Positions 33,348 through 42,413 of a DNA stretch of 64,000 nt are shown here, piece by piece. Source of the stretch: [Eubacterium] siraeum (GTDB taxonomy: Bacteria; Bacillota; Clostridia; Oscillospirales; Ruminococcaceae). Each line of letters starts with the position of its first letter. The stretch's first letter is position 1. The stretch spans positions 1,054,001-1,118,000 of the forward strand of contig CP102281.1 in assembly GCA_025150425.1 (NCBI GenBank), read 5' to 3'. Below the pieces are notes generated by a model, which had not been told where the DNA came from, searched no databases, and saw nothing but the letters and a program-made list of their open reading frames with translations. Position numbers and translations under genes: made by a program.

Positions 33348-34736
33348 ATGTCTAAAATGATGTGGGCGGGAAGATTTTCAAAGGAGGTTGACTCAAAGGT
33401 CAACGATTTCAATTCTTCCATCTCATTTGATGCAAGAATGTACAAGCATGATATAAAAGGCTCTATAGCACACGCAACCATGCTCGGTGAGTGCGGTATT
33501 ATCGACCCTGCGGACAGCAAGGTGATAATAGAAGGTCTTAACGGAATTTTAAGCGATATTGAAAACGGAACACTGCATTTCGATCCCAATGCGGAAGATA
33601 TTCATATGTTCGTTGAGGCTGAGCTTACCGCACGAATAGGCGATGCGGGAAAGCGTCTGCACACTGCAAGGAGCAGAAACGATCAGGTGGCTCTTGATAT
33701 AAAGCTCTATCTCAAGGATGAAGTCGATGAGATTGCAAAGCTTGTCCGTGAGCTTATAAACACTGTTATAGATATTGCAAAGCAGCATACGGAAACGGTA
33801 ATGCCGGGCTACACCCATTTACAGCGTGCACAGCCTGTTACATTCGCACATCATCTTATGGCATATGCACAGATGCTGACAAGAGATCTGACAAGACTTG
33901 CGGACTGTAAGGAAAGAATGGATGTAATGCCGCTCGGTTCGTGTGCGCTTGCAGGCACTACATACCCTCTTAACAGAAAGAGAACGGCAGAACTTCTCGG
34001 CTTCAAGGATATTACGATGAACAGCCTTGACGGCGTATCCGACAGGGATTTCTGCGTTGAGCTCTGCTCTGATATTTCAATGCTTATGATGCACCTTTCG
34101 AGATTTTCGGAAGAGATAATCATGTGGTGCTCGTGGGAATTCAAGTTTATCGAGCTTGATGACGCATATTCCACAGGCAGCTCGATAATGCCGCAGAAGA
34201 AGAACCCCGATGTTACGGAGCTTATAAGAGGCAAGACGGCAAGGGTATACGGCGATCTGCAGACGCTTCTCACGATGATGAAGGGACTTCCGCTTGCATA
34301 CAACAAGGATATGCAGGAGGACAAGGAGGCAATATTTGACGCAGTGGACACAGTAAAGCTGTGTATCTCGACATTTACTCCTATGCTTGCGACTATGACG
34401 GTACTTAAAGACAATATGCGTACTGCCGCCGCAAAGGGCTTTATCAATGCTACAGACTGTGCAGACTATCTTGTAAAGAAGGGACTTCCTTTCAGAACGG
34501 CATATAAGATAACCGGTACACTCGTTGCACTTTGCATAGAGAAGAATACAACGCTTGAACAGCTCCCGATAGAAGAATACAAGAAGCTGTGCGAAACGTT
34601 TGATAATGATGTATATGACGCTATCAGCCTTGATACCTGCGTTATGCAAAGAGGCGTTGACGGCGGACCCGCTCCGGATGCGGTAAAGCGTCAGATAGCT
34701 GAGCTTGAAGACAGACTGGGCGGTATCAACATCTGA
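33348..34736 (+). CDS. argH: Argininosuccinate lyase
   Basis: 462 residues from ATG 33348 with AAAGGAAAT upstream; ATG 33318 has no ribosome site. The fumarase/aspartase signature GSSIMPQKKNPDV (near 280) and TARSRNDQVALD and GYTHLQRAQPVTF are intact. It splits argininosuccinate into arginine and fumarate. Its stop overlaps the GNAT start by one base (TGATG). Confidence 0.97.
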   Translation: MSKMMWAGRFSKEVDSKVNDFNSSISFDARMYKHDIKGSIAHATMLGECGIIDPADSKVIIEGLNGILSDIENGTLHFDPNAEDIHMFVEAELTARIGDAGKRLHTARSRNDQVALDIKLYLKDEVDEIAKLVRELINTVIDIAKQHTETVMPGYTHLQRAQPVTFAHHLMAYAQMLTRDLTRLADCKERMDVMPLGSCALAGTTYPLNRKRTAELLGFKDITMNSLDGVSDRDFCVELCSDISMLMMHLSRFSEEIIMWCSWEFKFIELDDAYSTGSSIMPQKKNPDVTELIRGKTARVYGDLQTLLTMMKGLPLAYNKDMQEDKEAIFDAVDTVKLCISTFTPMLATMTVLKDNMRTAAAKGFINATDCADYLVKKGLPFRTAYKITGTLVALCIEKNTTLEQLPIEEYKKLCETFDNDVYDAISLDTCVMQRGVDGGPAPDAVKRQIAELEDRLGGINI

Positions 34737-35149
34737 TGATAACTTATGAATACAGATTGCCGCACGATATAAATTCGTTCAGACGAAGCGTAGGCTGGTA
34801 TGAGCTTTCGCCAAGACAGCTTAACTGTGCGCTTAAAAGCTCGGTGTTTGCGATAACGGCGCTTGACGGAGAAAAGGAAGTCGGCTCGGCAAGGGTAGTC
34901 GGTGACGGAGGCTATCAGTTCTTTATCAGCGATGTTATTGTACGTCCCGAATATCAGGGACAGGGAATAGGCAGAGAGATGCTTTCAAGGCTTATGGACA
35001 AGGCGTTGTCGGTAGCTGACGAGGGCGAAACGATAATGATAAATCTTATGGCGGCAAAGGATAAAGAGCCGTTCTACGAAAAGCTCGGATTTATGCGCAG
35101 ACCTAATGATGAACGTGGCTGCGGAATGACAAGATTTCTTAAAAAATAA
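34736..35149 (+). CDS. GNAT-family N-acetyltransferase between argH and argC
   Basis: 137 residues. Acetyl-CoA binding is seen in IVRPEYQGQGIGREMLSRLM (motif A, Q-x-x-G-x-G), and a C-terminal FYEKLGFMRRPNDERGCGM is typical of small GNATs. It is coupled to argH and 11 nt before argC. The position suggests an N-acetylglutamate synthase role, which short GNATs have in some bacteria, but the sequence also fits generic GNATs. Confidence 0.85.
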   Translation: MITYEYRLPHDINSFRRSVGWYELSPRQLNCALKSSVFAITALDGEKEVGSARVVGDGGYQFFISDVIVRPEYQGQGIGREMLSRLMDKALSVADEGETIMINLMAAKDKEPFYEKLGFMRRPNDERGCGMTRFLKK

Positions 35150-35160
35150 GAGGTGCTTAT

Positions 35161-36108
35161 ATGAGCGTAAAGGTGTATATTGACGGTCAGGAAGGAACGA
35201 CCGGACTTAAAATTCTCGAACGTTTCAAGGACAGGAACGATATTGAAATAATGAAGATAGATGAGGACAAGAGAAAGGATAACGATGAGCGTAAGAAGTT
35301 TATATGCTCGTCCGATTTCACGTTCCTTTGTCTGCCCGATGCCGCCGCAAGAGAGGCGGTAGAGCTTGCAAAGGGCAGTAACGTCCGAATTATAGATGCT
35401 TCTACGGCACATCGGACAAATCCCGACTGGGCATACGGTTTTCCCGAACTTTCAAAGCAGCACAGAGAAAAGATTGCGGCTTCATCGAGAGTAGCTGTTC
35501 CCGGCTGTTATGCAAGCGGTTTTATTTCGCTTGTATATCCTCTTGTAAAGGCAGGCATAATGCCGAGCGATTATCCTGTTGTCGCTCATGCGGTATCCGG
35601 TTACAGCGGAGCGGGAAAGAAGGCTATCGCAGTGTACGAAAGCGATGAAAAGCCCGAAGAATTTTACAGCCCAAGACAGTATGCGCTTCCTCAGGAGCAT
35701 AAGCACTTACCTGAAATGATGAAGATAAGCGGACTTGATTACAAGCCTGTATTTAATCCTCTGATATGCGATTATTTCAGCGGTATGGTCGTAACTGTTC
35801 CGGTACTTACAAGACTTCTGCCGAAGAAATATACGCTTGCCGATATTCATAAGGCTTTCACTGAGCATTATGCAGACGCAAATCTTGTAAAGGTGATGCC
35901 TGTTATGGGCGAGGGTGTGCTTGAAAACGGTTTTCTTGCCGCAAACACATTATCGGGTAAGAACAATATGGAGATATTCGTTTGCGGAAACGATGACCGT
36001 ATAGTGCTTTGCTCAAGACTTGATAACTTAGGCAAGGGCGCAAGCGGTGCGGCTGTTCAGTGCCTTAACATAATGATGGGCATTGACGAAACGACCGGAC
36101 TTGTATAA
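35161..36108 (+). CDS. argC: N-acetyl-gamma-glutamyl-phosphate reductase
   Basis: 315 residues, the shorter (type 2) form. YIDGQEGTTGLKILERF is the NADP-binding start, and the catalytic cysteine lies in VAVPGCYASGF near residue 117, with DASTAHRTNPDWAYGFPEL before it and GYSGAGKKA after. Third step of arginine synthesis. Confidence 0.95.
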   Translation: MSVKVYIDGQEGTTGLKILERFKDRNDIEIMKIDEDKRKDNDERKKFICSSDFTFLCLPDAAAREAVELAKGSNVRIIDASTAHRTNPDWAYGFPELSKQHREKIAASSRVAVPGCYASGFISLVYPLVKAGIMPSDYPVVAHAVSGYSGAGKKAIAVYESDEKPEEFYSPRQYALPQEHKHLPEMMKISGLDYKPVFNPLICDYFSGMVVTVPVLTRLLPKKYTLADIHKAFTEHYADANLVKVMPVMGEGVLENGFLAANTLSGKNNMEIFVCGNDDRIVLCSRLDNLGKGASGAAVQCLNIMMGIDETTGLV

Positions 36109-36125
36109 TAAGTGAGGTAATAACA

Positions 36126-37358
36126 ATGGTTGAATTTGATAATTATAAATTAGTGGATAAGGGTGTATGCGCCGCAAAAGGCTTTAAGGCGGGCGGTATC
36201 AATGTCGGCATAAAGCCCGGCTCGAAAAAGCGTGACCTTGCTGTGATAAGCTGTGACACAAAGTGCACTGCGGCGGCAATCTACACACAGAACAAGGTGA
36301 AGGGTGCGCCGATAATCGTTACAAAGGAGCACCTCAAGAACGGTATCGCTCAGGCGGTTATCGTAAACAGCGGTAACGCAAACACCTGTAACTCAAACGG
36401 TATTGAGATCGCAGAGCAGATGTGCGAGCTTTGCGCAAACGAACTCGGTATTGATAAGAATGATATGATAGTAGGCTCTACAGGCGTTATCGGACAGAAG
36501 CTGTCAATCGACCCTGTGAAGAACAATATCAAGACGCTTGTAGACAGCATAAGCGAGGACGGAAGCTCGCTTGCGTGCGAGGCGATAATGACGACCGATA
36601 CACGCAAAAAGGAGCTTGCGGTAGAGTTTACGCTTGACGGCAAGACCTGTCACATCGGCGGTATCAGCAAGGGCAGCGGTATGATAAATCCCAATATGGC
36701 TACAATGCTTGCTTTTATCACAACCGATGTAAAGATAAATGCGGAGCTTCTGCATAAGGCACTGAAAAGGACAGCCGATATAACTTACAATATGGTAAGC
36801 GTGGATGGTGATACATCCACAAACGATACACTGTGCATAATGGCGTCGGGACTTGCAGGAAACAAGGAAATAACGGCTGAGGACAAGGATTATGAAGTGT
36901 TCATAAACGGTCTTTACGCTGTAATGATGAATCTTGCAAGAGAAACCGCCCGTGACGGCGAGGGTGCAACGAAGCTGATGGAATGCGTTGTTGACCACGC
37001 ACCTACAGAAGCTGTTGCAAAGAGCGTTGCACTGTCTGTTATAAACAGCAGTCTTTTAAAGGCGGCTATATTTGCGGCAGACGCCAACTGGGGACGTATT
37101 CTCTGTGCGATAGGTTATGCCGAGGGCGATTTTGATATTTCGAAGGTCGAGGTCGTTCTGTCATCTTCAAAGGGCAGTGTAAAGGTCTGCGAGAACGGCG
37201 CAGGTGTTGACTTCTCGGAGGACGAAGCATTCAAGATTCTTTCAGAAGATGAAATTGTTATCAGGATTGATATGCACGACGGTGCCGATAAATCGGTAGC
37301 GTGGGGCTGCGATCTGACTTATGAATATGTAAAGATAAACGCAGAATACAGAAGCTGA
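36126..37358 (+). CDS. argJ: Bifunctional glutamate N-acetyltransferase / ornithine acetyltransferase
   Basis: 410 residues. KGSGMINPNMATMLAFITTD contains the self-cleavage site between Ala and Thr (the Thr becomes the nucleophile), and STGVIG and NSSLLKAA... match the family. It recycles the acetyl group from acetylornithine to glutamate, so the cluster uses the cyclic route. 17 bases after argC. Confidence 0.96.
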   Translation: MVEFDNYKLVDKGVCAAKGFKAGGINVGIKPGSKKRDLAVISCDTKCTAAAIYTQNKVKGAPIIVTKEHLKNGIAQAVIVNSGNANTCNSNGIEIAEQMCELCANELGIDKNDMIVGSTGVIGQKLSIDPVKNNIKTLVDSISEDGSSLACEAIMTTDTRKKELAVEFTLDGKTCHIGGISKGSGMINPNMATMLAFITTDVKINAELLHKALKRTADITYNMVSVDGDTSTNDTLCIMASGLAGNKEITAEDKDYEVFINGLYAVMMNLARETARDGEGATKLMECVVDHAPTEAVAKSVALSVINSSLLKAAIFAADANWGRILCAIGYAEGDFDISKVEVVLSSSKGSVKVCENGAGVDFSEDEAFKILSEDEIVIRIDMHDGADKSVAWGCDLTYEYVKINAEYRS

Positions 37359-37378
37359 AACCGAAAGGACAAAAGAAG

Positions 37379-38230
37379 ATGGAACTTGAAAACGAAAAGA
37401 GAGCAAGTATACTCAGCGACGCACTTCCTTATATACAGCAGTATTCAAACAAGGTAGTAGTAGTCAAGTACGGCGGTAACGCAATGACAAACGATAAGCT
37501 GAAGCAGGCGGTAATGTCTGACCTTGTTCTGCTGTCGCTCTGCGGTATCAAGATAGTGCTTGTACACGGCGGCGGACCCGAAATAAACGCAATGCTGAAA
37601 AAAGTCGGCAAGGAGAGCAAGTTTGTAAACGGCCTTCGTTACACCGATGAAGAAACGATAAACATCGTTCAGATGGTGCTTTGCGGTAAGGTAAACAAGG
37701 ATCTTGTCGATCTGCTTTACAGCCACAAGGGCAGAGCGGTAGGTCTTTGCGGTCTTGACGACCATATGATAGAGGCAGAACAGCTTGACCCGGATTTAGG
37801 TCTTGTAGGCGAGATTACTCAGGTAAACGTAAGCCTTATAAACGATGTTCTCGAAAAGGGCTATATCCCTGTAATTTCGACCGTTGCGGCAGGCAAGGAC
37901 GGTACTGTTTACAATATAAATGCAGATACGGCGGCGGCAAGAATTGCGGCTGAGATGAAATCCGAGAACCTTATCCTTATGACAGATATAAAGGGACTTC
38001 TTGAGGATAAGGACGATGACAGCACGCTTATACATACTGTCGGAGTTTCAGAAGTGCCTTATCTCAAAAAGCAGGGCATAATCTCAGGCGGTATGATACC
38101 TAAGATAGATTGCTGTGTCGAGGCTGTCCGCAGAGGCGTAAAGAAAGCAAATATCATTGACGGCAGAATACCTCATTCAATACTTATAGAGCTGCTTACA
38201 AACGAGGGCGCAGGTACTATGATTATCTGA
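37379..38230 (+). CDS. argB: Acetylglutamate kinase
   Basis: 283 residues. VVVKYGGNAM, VLVHGGGPEIN and GGMIPKIDCC match the amino-acid kinase fold. The N-terminal helix of about 25 residues before the first strand is the extension found in arginine-inhibited hexameric enzymes, so feedback control is expected. Confidence 0.96.
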   Translation: MELENEKRASILSDALPYIQQYSNKVVVVKYGGNAMTNDKLKQAVMSDLVLLSLCGIKIVLVHGGGPEINAMLKKVGKESKFVNGLRYTDEETINIVQMVLCGKVNKDLVDLLYSHKGRAVGLCGLDDHMIEAEQLDPDLGLVGEITQVNVSLINDVLEKGYIPVISTVAAGKDGTVYNINADTAAARIAAEMKSENLILMTDIKGLLEDKDDDSTLIHTVGVSEVPYLKKQGIISGGMIPKIDCCVEAVRRGVKKANIIDGRIPHSILIELLTNEGAGTMII

Positions 38231-38258
38231 GGCACCGATGCAGGCGGAAAGGACAGAT

Positions 38259-39422
38259 ATGAATACTATAGACAAATTCAATTCTCATATAATGGGATCA
38301 TACGGCAGGCTGAATGTTGTTCTTGACAAGGGCGAGGATGACAAGGCAGTTGACGAAAACGGCAAGACGTATATAGATTTCGGCAGCGGTATCGGCACAA
38401 ACTCGCTCGGCTACTGCAACAAGGAATGGGCTGATGCAGTGTGTGAACAGGTACGCAGTATACAGCATACCTCAAATTATTATTACACAAAGGTTCAGGC
38501 TGAGTTTGCCGAGAGATTATCGGAAGCGGCAGGAATGAAGAATATGTTCCTTTGCAACAGCGGTGCTGAGGCAAACGAATGTGCTATCAAGATAGCAAGA
38601 AAGTACAGCTTCGACAAATACGGCAAGGGCAGACACAACATAATCACACTTGTAAACTCATTCCACGGCAGAACGCTCTGCACGCTGTCGGCTACGGGAC
38701 AGGACGTGTTCCACAACTACTTCTTCCCGTTTGTTGACGGATTTATAAATGTTGAAGCGAATAATATAGAGGATCTTAAGGCAAAGCTCGATGATACGGT
38801 ATGCGCCGTAATGTTTGAGTACATACAGGGCGAGGGCGGTGTTGTGCCGCTCCGGCAGAAGTTCGTTGACGCAATATTTGAGCTTTGCGCCGAGCGTGAT
38901 GTGCTGACGATCTCGGACGAAGTACAGACGGGCGTCGGCAGAACGGGTAAATTCCTTGCAGGCGATAATTTCGGAAAGAAAGCCGATATAATAACGCTTG
39001 CAAAGGGCATAGCAGGCGGTATCCCGATGGGTGCGTGCCTCAGCGGCGACAAGTGCGCAGGTGTACTTACTCCCGGAACACACGGTTCGACATTCGGCGG
39101 AAATCCTATCGCTTGTGCAGGCGCAATTGAGGTGCTGAAGAAAGCGGCAGATCCGATTTTCTTGTCGCAGGTTGCAGATAAGGGAAGATATATAGCCGAA
39201 AAGCTGAAAGAGATACCAGAGGTCGAATCGGTTACAGGTATGGGTCTTATGATTGGCATAAAGCTAAAGACCAAGAATGCAAAGGATATACTGAATGCCG
39301 CTCTTGAACACGGACTTCTTATCCTTACCGCAAAGGAAAAGTTAAGACTTCTTCCTCCGCTCACTATCTCTTATGAGGATATTGACAGAGGTCTTGAAAT
39401 ACTCGCAGAACTTTTAAAATAA
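38259..39422 (+). CDS. argD: Acetylornithine aminotransferase
   Basis: 387 residues from ATG 38259 (GGAAAGGAC upstream); ATG 38238 has no site. The PLP lysine is in ITLAKGIAGGIPMG near 245. FLCNSGAEANECAIKIARK and SDEVQTGVGRTGKFL are class-III aminotransferase signatures. Confidence 0.95.
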   Translation: MNTIDKFNSHIMGSYGRLNVVLDKGEDDKAVDENGKTYIDFGSGIGTNSLGYCNKEWADAVCEQVRSIQHTSNYYYTKVQAEFAERLSEAAGMKNMFLCNSGAEANECAIKIARKYSFDKYGKGRHNIITLVNSFHGRTLCTLSATGQDVFHNYFFPFVDGFINVEANNIEDLKAKLDDTVCAVMFEYIQGEGGVVPLRQKFVDAIFELCAERDVLTISDEVQTGVGRTGKFLAGDNFGKKADIITLAKGIAGGIPMGACLSGDKCAGVLTPGTHGSTFGGNPIACAGAIEVLKKAADPIFLSQVADKGRYIAEKLKEIPEVESVTGMGLMIGIKLKTKNAKDILNAALEHGLLILTAKEKLRLLPPLTISYEDIDRGLEILAELLK

Positions 39423-39447
39423 AAACTAAAACCGAAAGGAAAAAATT

Positions 39448-40359
39448 ATGAAACATTTACTTAAGATGATGGATCTCAGCACAGAGGAAATCATTGAGAT
39501 CCTCAATCTCGCAGATCAGCTCAAGTATGAGCTTAAGCACGGCATCCCTCACGATCATTTAAAGGGTAAGACGCTCGGTATGATCTTCCGCAAGGCTTCT
39601 ACAAGAACAAGAGTTTCTTTTGAAACAGGTATGTATCAGCTCGGAGGCAATCCCCTTTACCTTTCAGCAAGCGATATGCAGATAGGCAGAGGCGAGCCTA
39701 TACAGGATACCGCAAGAGTTTTATCACGCTACATTGACGGTATTATGATAAGAACATTCGATCAGGCAGAGGTTGAAAATCTTGCGGAATACGGCAATAT
39801 CCCGATAATCAACGGCCTTACGGACCTTTCTCATCCTTGTCAGGTGCTTGCTGATCTTATGACAATCCGTGAGTACAAGGGTAAGCTTGACGGTCTTAAG
39901 ATGTGCTACATAGGTGACGGCAACAATATGGCAAACTCGCTCATTGTAGGCGGCTTAAAGACGGGTATGAGTGTATCTGTTGCTTGCCCTGAGAACTACC
40001 ACCCTGCCGCTACAACACTTGCGTTTGCTAAGAAGTATGACTGCTTTGAACTGACAGACGATCCGATAAAGGCCGCAAAGGACGCAGACGTTATCTTCAC
40101 AGACGTATGGGCATCTATGGGTCAGGAAGGCGAAGCTGAGATCAGAAAGAAAGCATTCAAAGGCTTCCAGATAAACGATGAGGTTATGGCTGTCGCTAAG
40201 CCCGACGCTATGGTACAGCACTGCCTGCCCGCACACAGAGAAGAAGAAATTACAGCCAAGGTATTCGAAGAACACGCAAACGAAATCTTTGACGAGGCTG
40301 AAAACAGACTCCACGCACAGAAGGCAGTAATGGTACTGCTTATGGGCAATAAGGATTGA
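39448..40359 (+). CDS. argF: Ornithine carbamoyltransferase
   Basis: 303 residues. Carbamoyl phosphate loop STRTRVSFE, ornithine-side HPCQVLADLMT and HCLPAHREEE are intact. It makes citrulline, the argG substrate. Last gene of the arg cluster. Confidence 0.97.
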   Translation: MKHLLKMMDLSTEEIIEILNLADQLKYELKHGIPHDHLKGKTLGMIFRKASTRTRVSFETGMYQLGGNPLYLSASDMQIGRGEPIQDTARVLSRYIDGIMIRTFDQAEVENLAEYGNIPIINGLTDLSHPCQVLADLMTIREYKGKLDGLKMCYIGDGNNMANSLIVGGLKTGMSVSVACPENYHPAATTLAFAKKYDCFELTDDPIKAAKDADVIFTDVWASMGQEGEAEIRKKAFKGFQINDEVMAVAKPDAMVQHCLPAHREEEITAKVFEEHANEIFDEAENRLHAQKAVMVLLMGNKD

Positions 40360-40382
40360 TCCGGATAAAACTTAAATATCCG

Positions 40383-40413
40383 ATACGGAGCAACGCATTA
40401 TGTTGCTCCGTAT
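40383..40413 (+). terminator. Terminator after argF
   Basis: Perfect 12-bp stem ATACGGAGCAAC (40383-40394) / GTTGCTCCGTAT (40402-40413). The T-run is weak. Confidence 0.65.
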
Positions 40414-40436
40414 TCGTGTAATATGGGGGAATAGTC

Positions 40437-41603
40437 ATGACTAATCTGCTTATAAAACTGTTCGTAAAGGACAGCAAAAATACATCCGATCCCACTGTCA
40501 GAAAGCGTTACGGGTATCTCGGAGCATTTACCGGTATCGTACTTAACATACTTTTGTTTCTCGGAAAGCTGATTGCAGGTATATTATCAGGCGGTATCTC
40601 CGTAATCGCTGACGCATTCAATAACCTTTCAGACGCAGGCTCATCAATAATGACCTTTGTCGGCTTTAAAATGGCAGGAATGCCTGCAGACAGCGAACAC
40701 CCATACGGTCACGGCAGAATGGAGTATGTTTCGGGCATAATAATTTCTTTTATCATAATGATGATGGGCTTTGAGCTTGGTAAAAGCTCGGTCGAAAAAA
40801 TCTTCTCGCCCGAAAAGTCGGAGTTCAGCATACTTGCCGTATCGGTGCTTGGAGCGTCGCTTCTTGTGAAGCTGTGGATGGCACTGTTCAACACAAAGCT
40901 CGGTCGGAAAATAGACAGCGCCACAATGAAGGCCGCAGCGGCAGATTCGCTGTCCGACTGCATTTCTACATCGGTAGTAATCATCTGTATGTTCATACAG
41001 CTGTTCAGCGGTTTTGAACTTGATTCATACGCAGGTATCATTGTTGCGCTTTTTATCCTCTATACAGGCTTCAACACATTCAAGGAAAGCCTCACTCCAC
41101 TGCTTGGCACAAAGCCTAAAAAGGAACTGGTGGAGGAGATTGAAAACACTGTAATGAACTATGACGGAATAGTCGGCGTACACGATCTTATGGTGCATGA
41201 TTACGGCGTAGGCAGAATGGTAATATCGCTCCATGCCGAAATAAGCAGTAAAACAGATATAATGCTTGCACACGAACTTATAGATCTTATAGAGGACGAT
41301 CTCAGGGAAAAGTACAGATGCAGTGTTACGATACATATGGATCCTGTCGTTGTGGATGACAAGAAAGCGGACGAGGTAAAAAAGGTGGTTCTTGATATAA
41401 TAAAAAATATCGACAGCAGCCTTACTATCCACGATTTCCGTATTACTGACGGTGTTTCAAGGATAAATGTAATTTTCGATCTCGTAACGCCTTTCGGCTT
41501 CAGATATAAGGACGGGGAGCTTGCTCTTATGATAAAGAACGCAATTGCGGAAAAGGACGGCAGGCTCAATGCCGTAATCACCGTTGAACGTTCAATGTGC
41601 TGA
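40437..41603 (+). CDS. Cation diffusion facilitator (CDF) family efflux transporter
   Basis: 388 residues. Six hydrophobic helices occupy about 20-215, with metal-site motifs in ADAFNNLSDAGS and AAAADSLSDCIST and the loop HPYGHGRMEY. The cytosolic C-terminal domain (about 220-388) has the CDF ferredoxin-like part plus an extra roughly 80-residue extension with a second such fold (VDDKKADEVKKVVLDII...). The likely substrates are Zn, Co, Mn or Fe. Monocistronic between terminators. Confidence 0.9.
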   Translation: MTNLLIKLFVKDSKNTSDPTVRKRYGYLGAFTGIVLNILLFLGKLIAGILSGGISVIADAFNNLSDAGSSIMTFVGFKMAGMPADSEHPYGHGRMEYVSGIIISFIIMMMGFELGKSSVEKIFSPEKSEFSILAVSVLGASLLVKLWMALFNTKLGRKIDSATMKAAAADSLSDCISTSVVIICMFIQLFSGFELDSYAGIIVALFILYTGFNTFKESLTPLLGTKPKKELVEEIENTVMNYDGIVGVHDLMVHDYGVGRMVISLHAEISSKTDIMLAHELIDLIEDDLREKYRCSVTIHMDPVVVDDKKADEVKKVVLDIIKNIDSSLTIHDFRITDGVSRINVIFDLVTPFGFRYKDGELALMIKNAIAEKDGRLNAVITVERSMC

Positions 41604-41615
41604 ATAATGCTTTTT

Positions 41616-41647
41616 AACGCACAAAGTCACAAAAGGCTTTGTGCGTT
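41616..41647 (+). terminator. Terminator of the CDF gene
   Basis: AACGCACAAAG (41616-41626) pairs perfectly with CTTTGTGCGTT (41637-41647), followed by TATTTTAA. Confidence 0.85.
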
Positions 41648-41656
41648 TATTTTAAG

Positions 41657-41690
41657 TTGACTTGACACGGATTTTGTGATAAAATAAAAC
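41657..41690 (+). promoter_or_regulatory. Promoter before the thymidylate-kinase-like gene
   Basis: TTGACT (41657-41662), 17-bp spacer, TAAAAT (41680-41685); overlapping alternative TTGACA (41662-41667) with TAAAAC (41685-41690). Confidence 0.55.
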
Positions 41691-41717
41691 TATACTATAT
41701 TATGAGAGAGTGTTTGT

Positions 41718-42386
41718 ATGAACGGCAATAACGGAAAATGCGGAAAACTGTTTGTTATAGAAGGGCTTGACGGATGCGGTAAAAGCACACAGCTTGAGAT
41801 GCTGAAAGCAAGCGCAGACAGCAATATCCGTTTCATCAGCTTTCCGAATTACAACAGTGCAAGCGGTGAGATAATCAAGGACTATCTCAGCGGTAAATTC
41901 TGCGAGGAAAACGGCAGAACGGGTGCATATACGGCCGGCAGTTTCTATGCGATAGACCGTTATATCAGCTACAAGACCGACTGGGAAAAGGATTATAAAG
42001 CGGGCAAGACCATAATAGCCGCAAGATACACCTCCTCAAATGCGATATATCAGATGGCAAAGCTGGAAAAATCCCGATGGGATGAGTACCTTGAGTGGCT
42101 TGAGGACTACGAGTACGATAAATTCGCAATTCCACGTCCCGAAAGGATTATATTTCTGGATATGCCCGTAGAGGTGTCGCAAAAGCTCCTTTCCGCACGT
42201 TACGGCGGAGATGAGGCGAAGAAGGATATTCACGAAAGCAACGTTGCTTTTCTGAAGGCCTGTCGGGAAACGGCACTATACACAGCCGACAAGAAGGGCT
42301 GGTATATACTGCCGTGCTCGGACGGTGAAAATCCTTACACTCCCGAAAAGATAAATAAGGAGTTATCGGCGCTGATTTACGGCTGA
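41718..42386 (+). CDS. Thymidylate-kinase-like deoxynucleoside monophosphate kinase
   Basis: 222 residues. P-loop VIEGLDGCGKSTQ at the N-terminus, FYAIDRYISYKTDWE near 80 and ARYTSSNAIYQMAKL near 100 follow the dTMP-kinase order, but the usual D-R-Y/F before the lid is split and altered (A-R-Y). It is therefore called Tmk-like; substrate dTMP is probable, not certain. First gene of a dense run (DUF2156, DJ-1, MTHFS, MltG). Confidence 0.8.
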   Translation: MNGNNGKCGKLFVIEGLDGCGKSTQLEMLKASADSNIRFISFPNYNSASGEIIKDYLSGKFCEENGRTGAYTAGSFYAIDRYISYKTDWEKDYKAGKTIIAARYTSSNAIYQMAKLEKSRWDEYLEWLEDYEYDKFAIPRPERIIFLDMPVEVSQKLLSARYGGDEAKKDIHESNVAFLKACRETALYTADKKGWYILPCSDGENPYTPEKINKELSALIYG

Positions 42387-42413
42387 TAACAGGCAAAAGC
42401 AAGGTAATATAAA

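Noticed and set aside
33851-34447. 198-residue minus-strand frame opposite argH
   Set aside because: Fully antisense to a well-supported gene; no family features.
38717-39364. 215-residue minus-strand frame opposite argD
   Set aside because: Shadow frame of argD; Ser/Pro/Ala-rich as expected from antisense of this gene.
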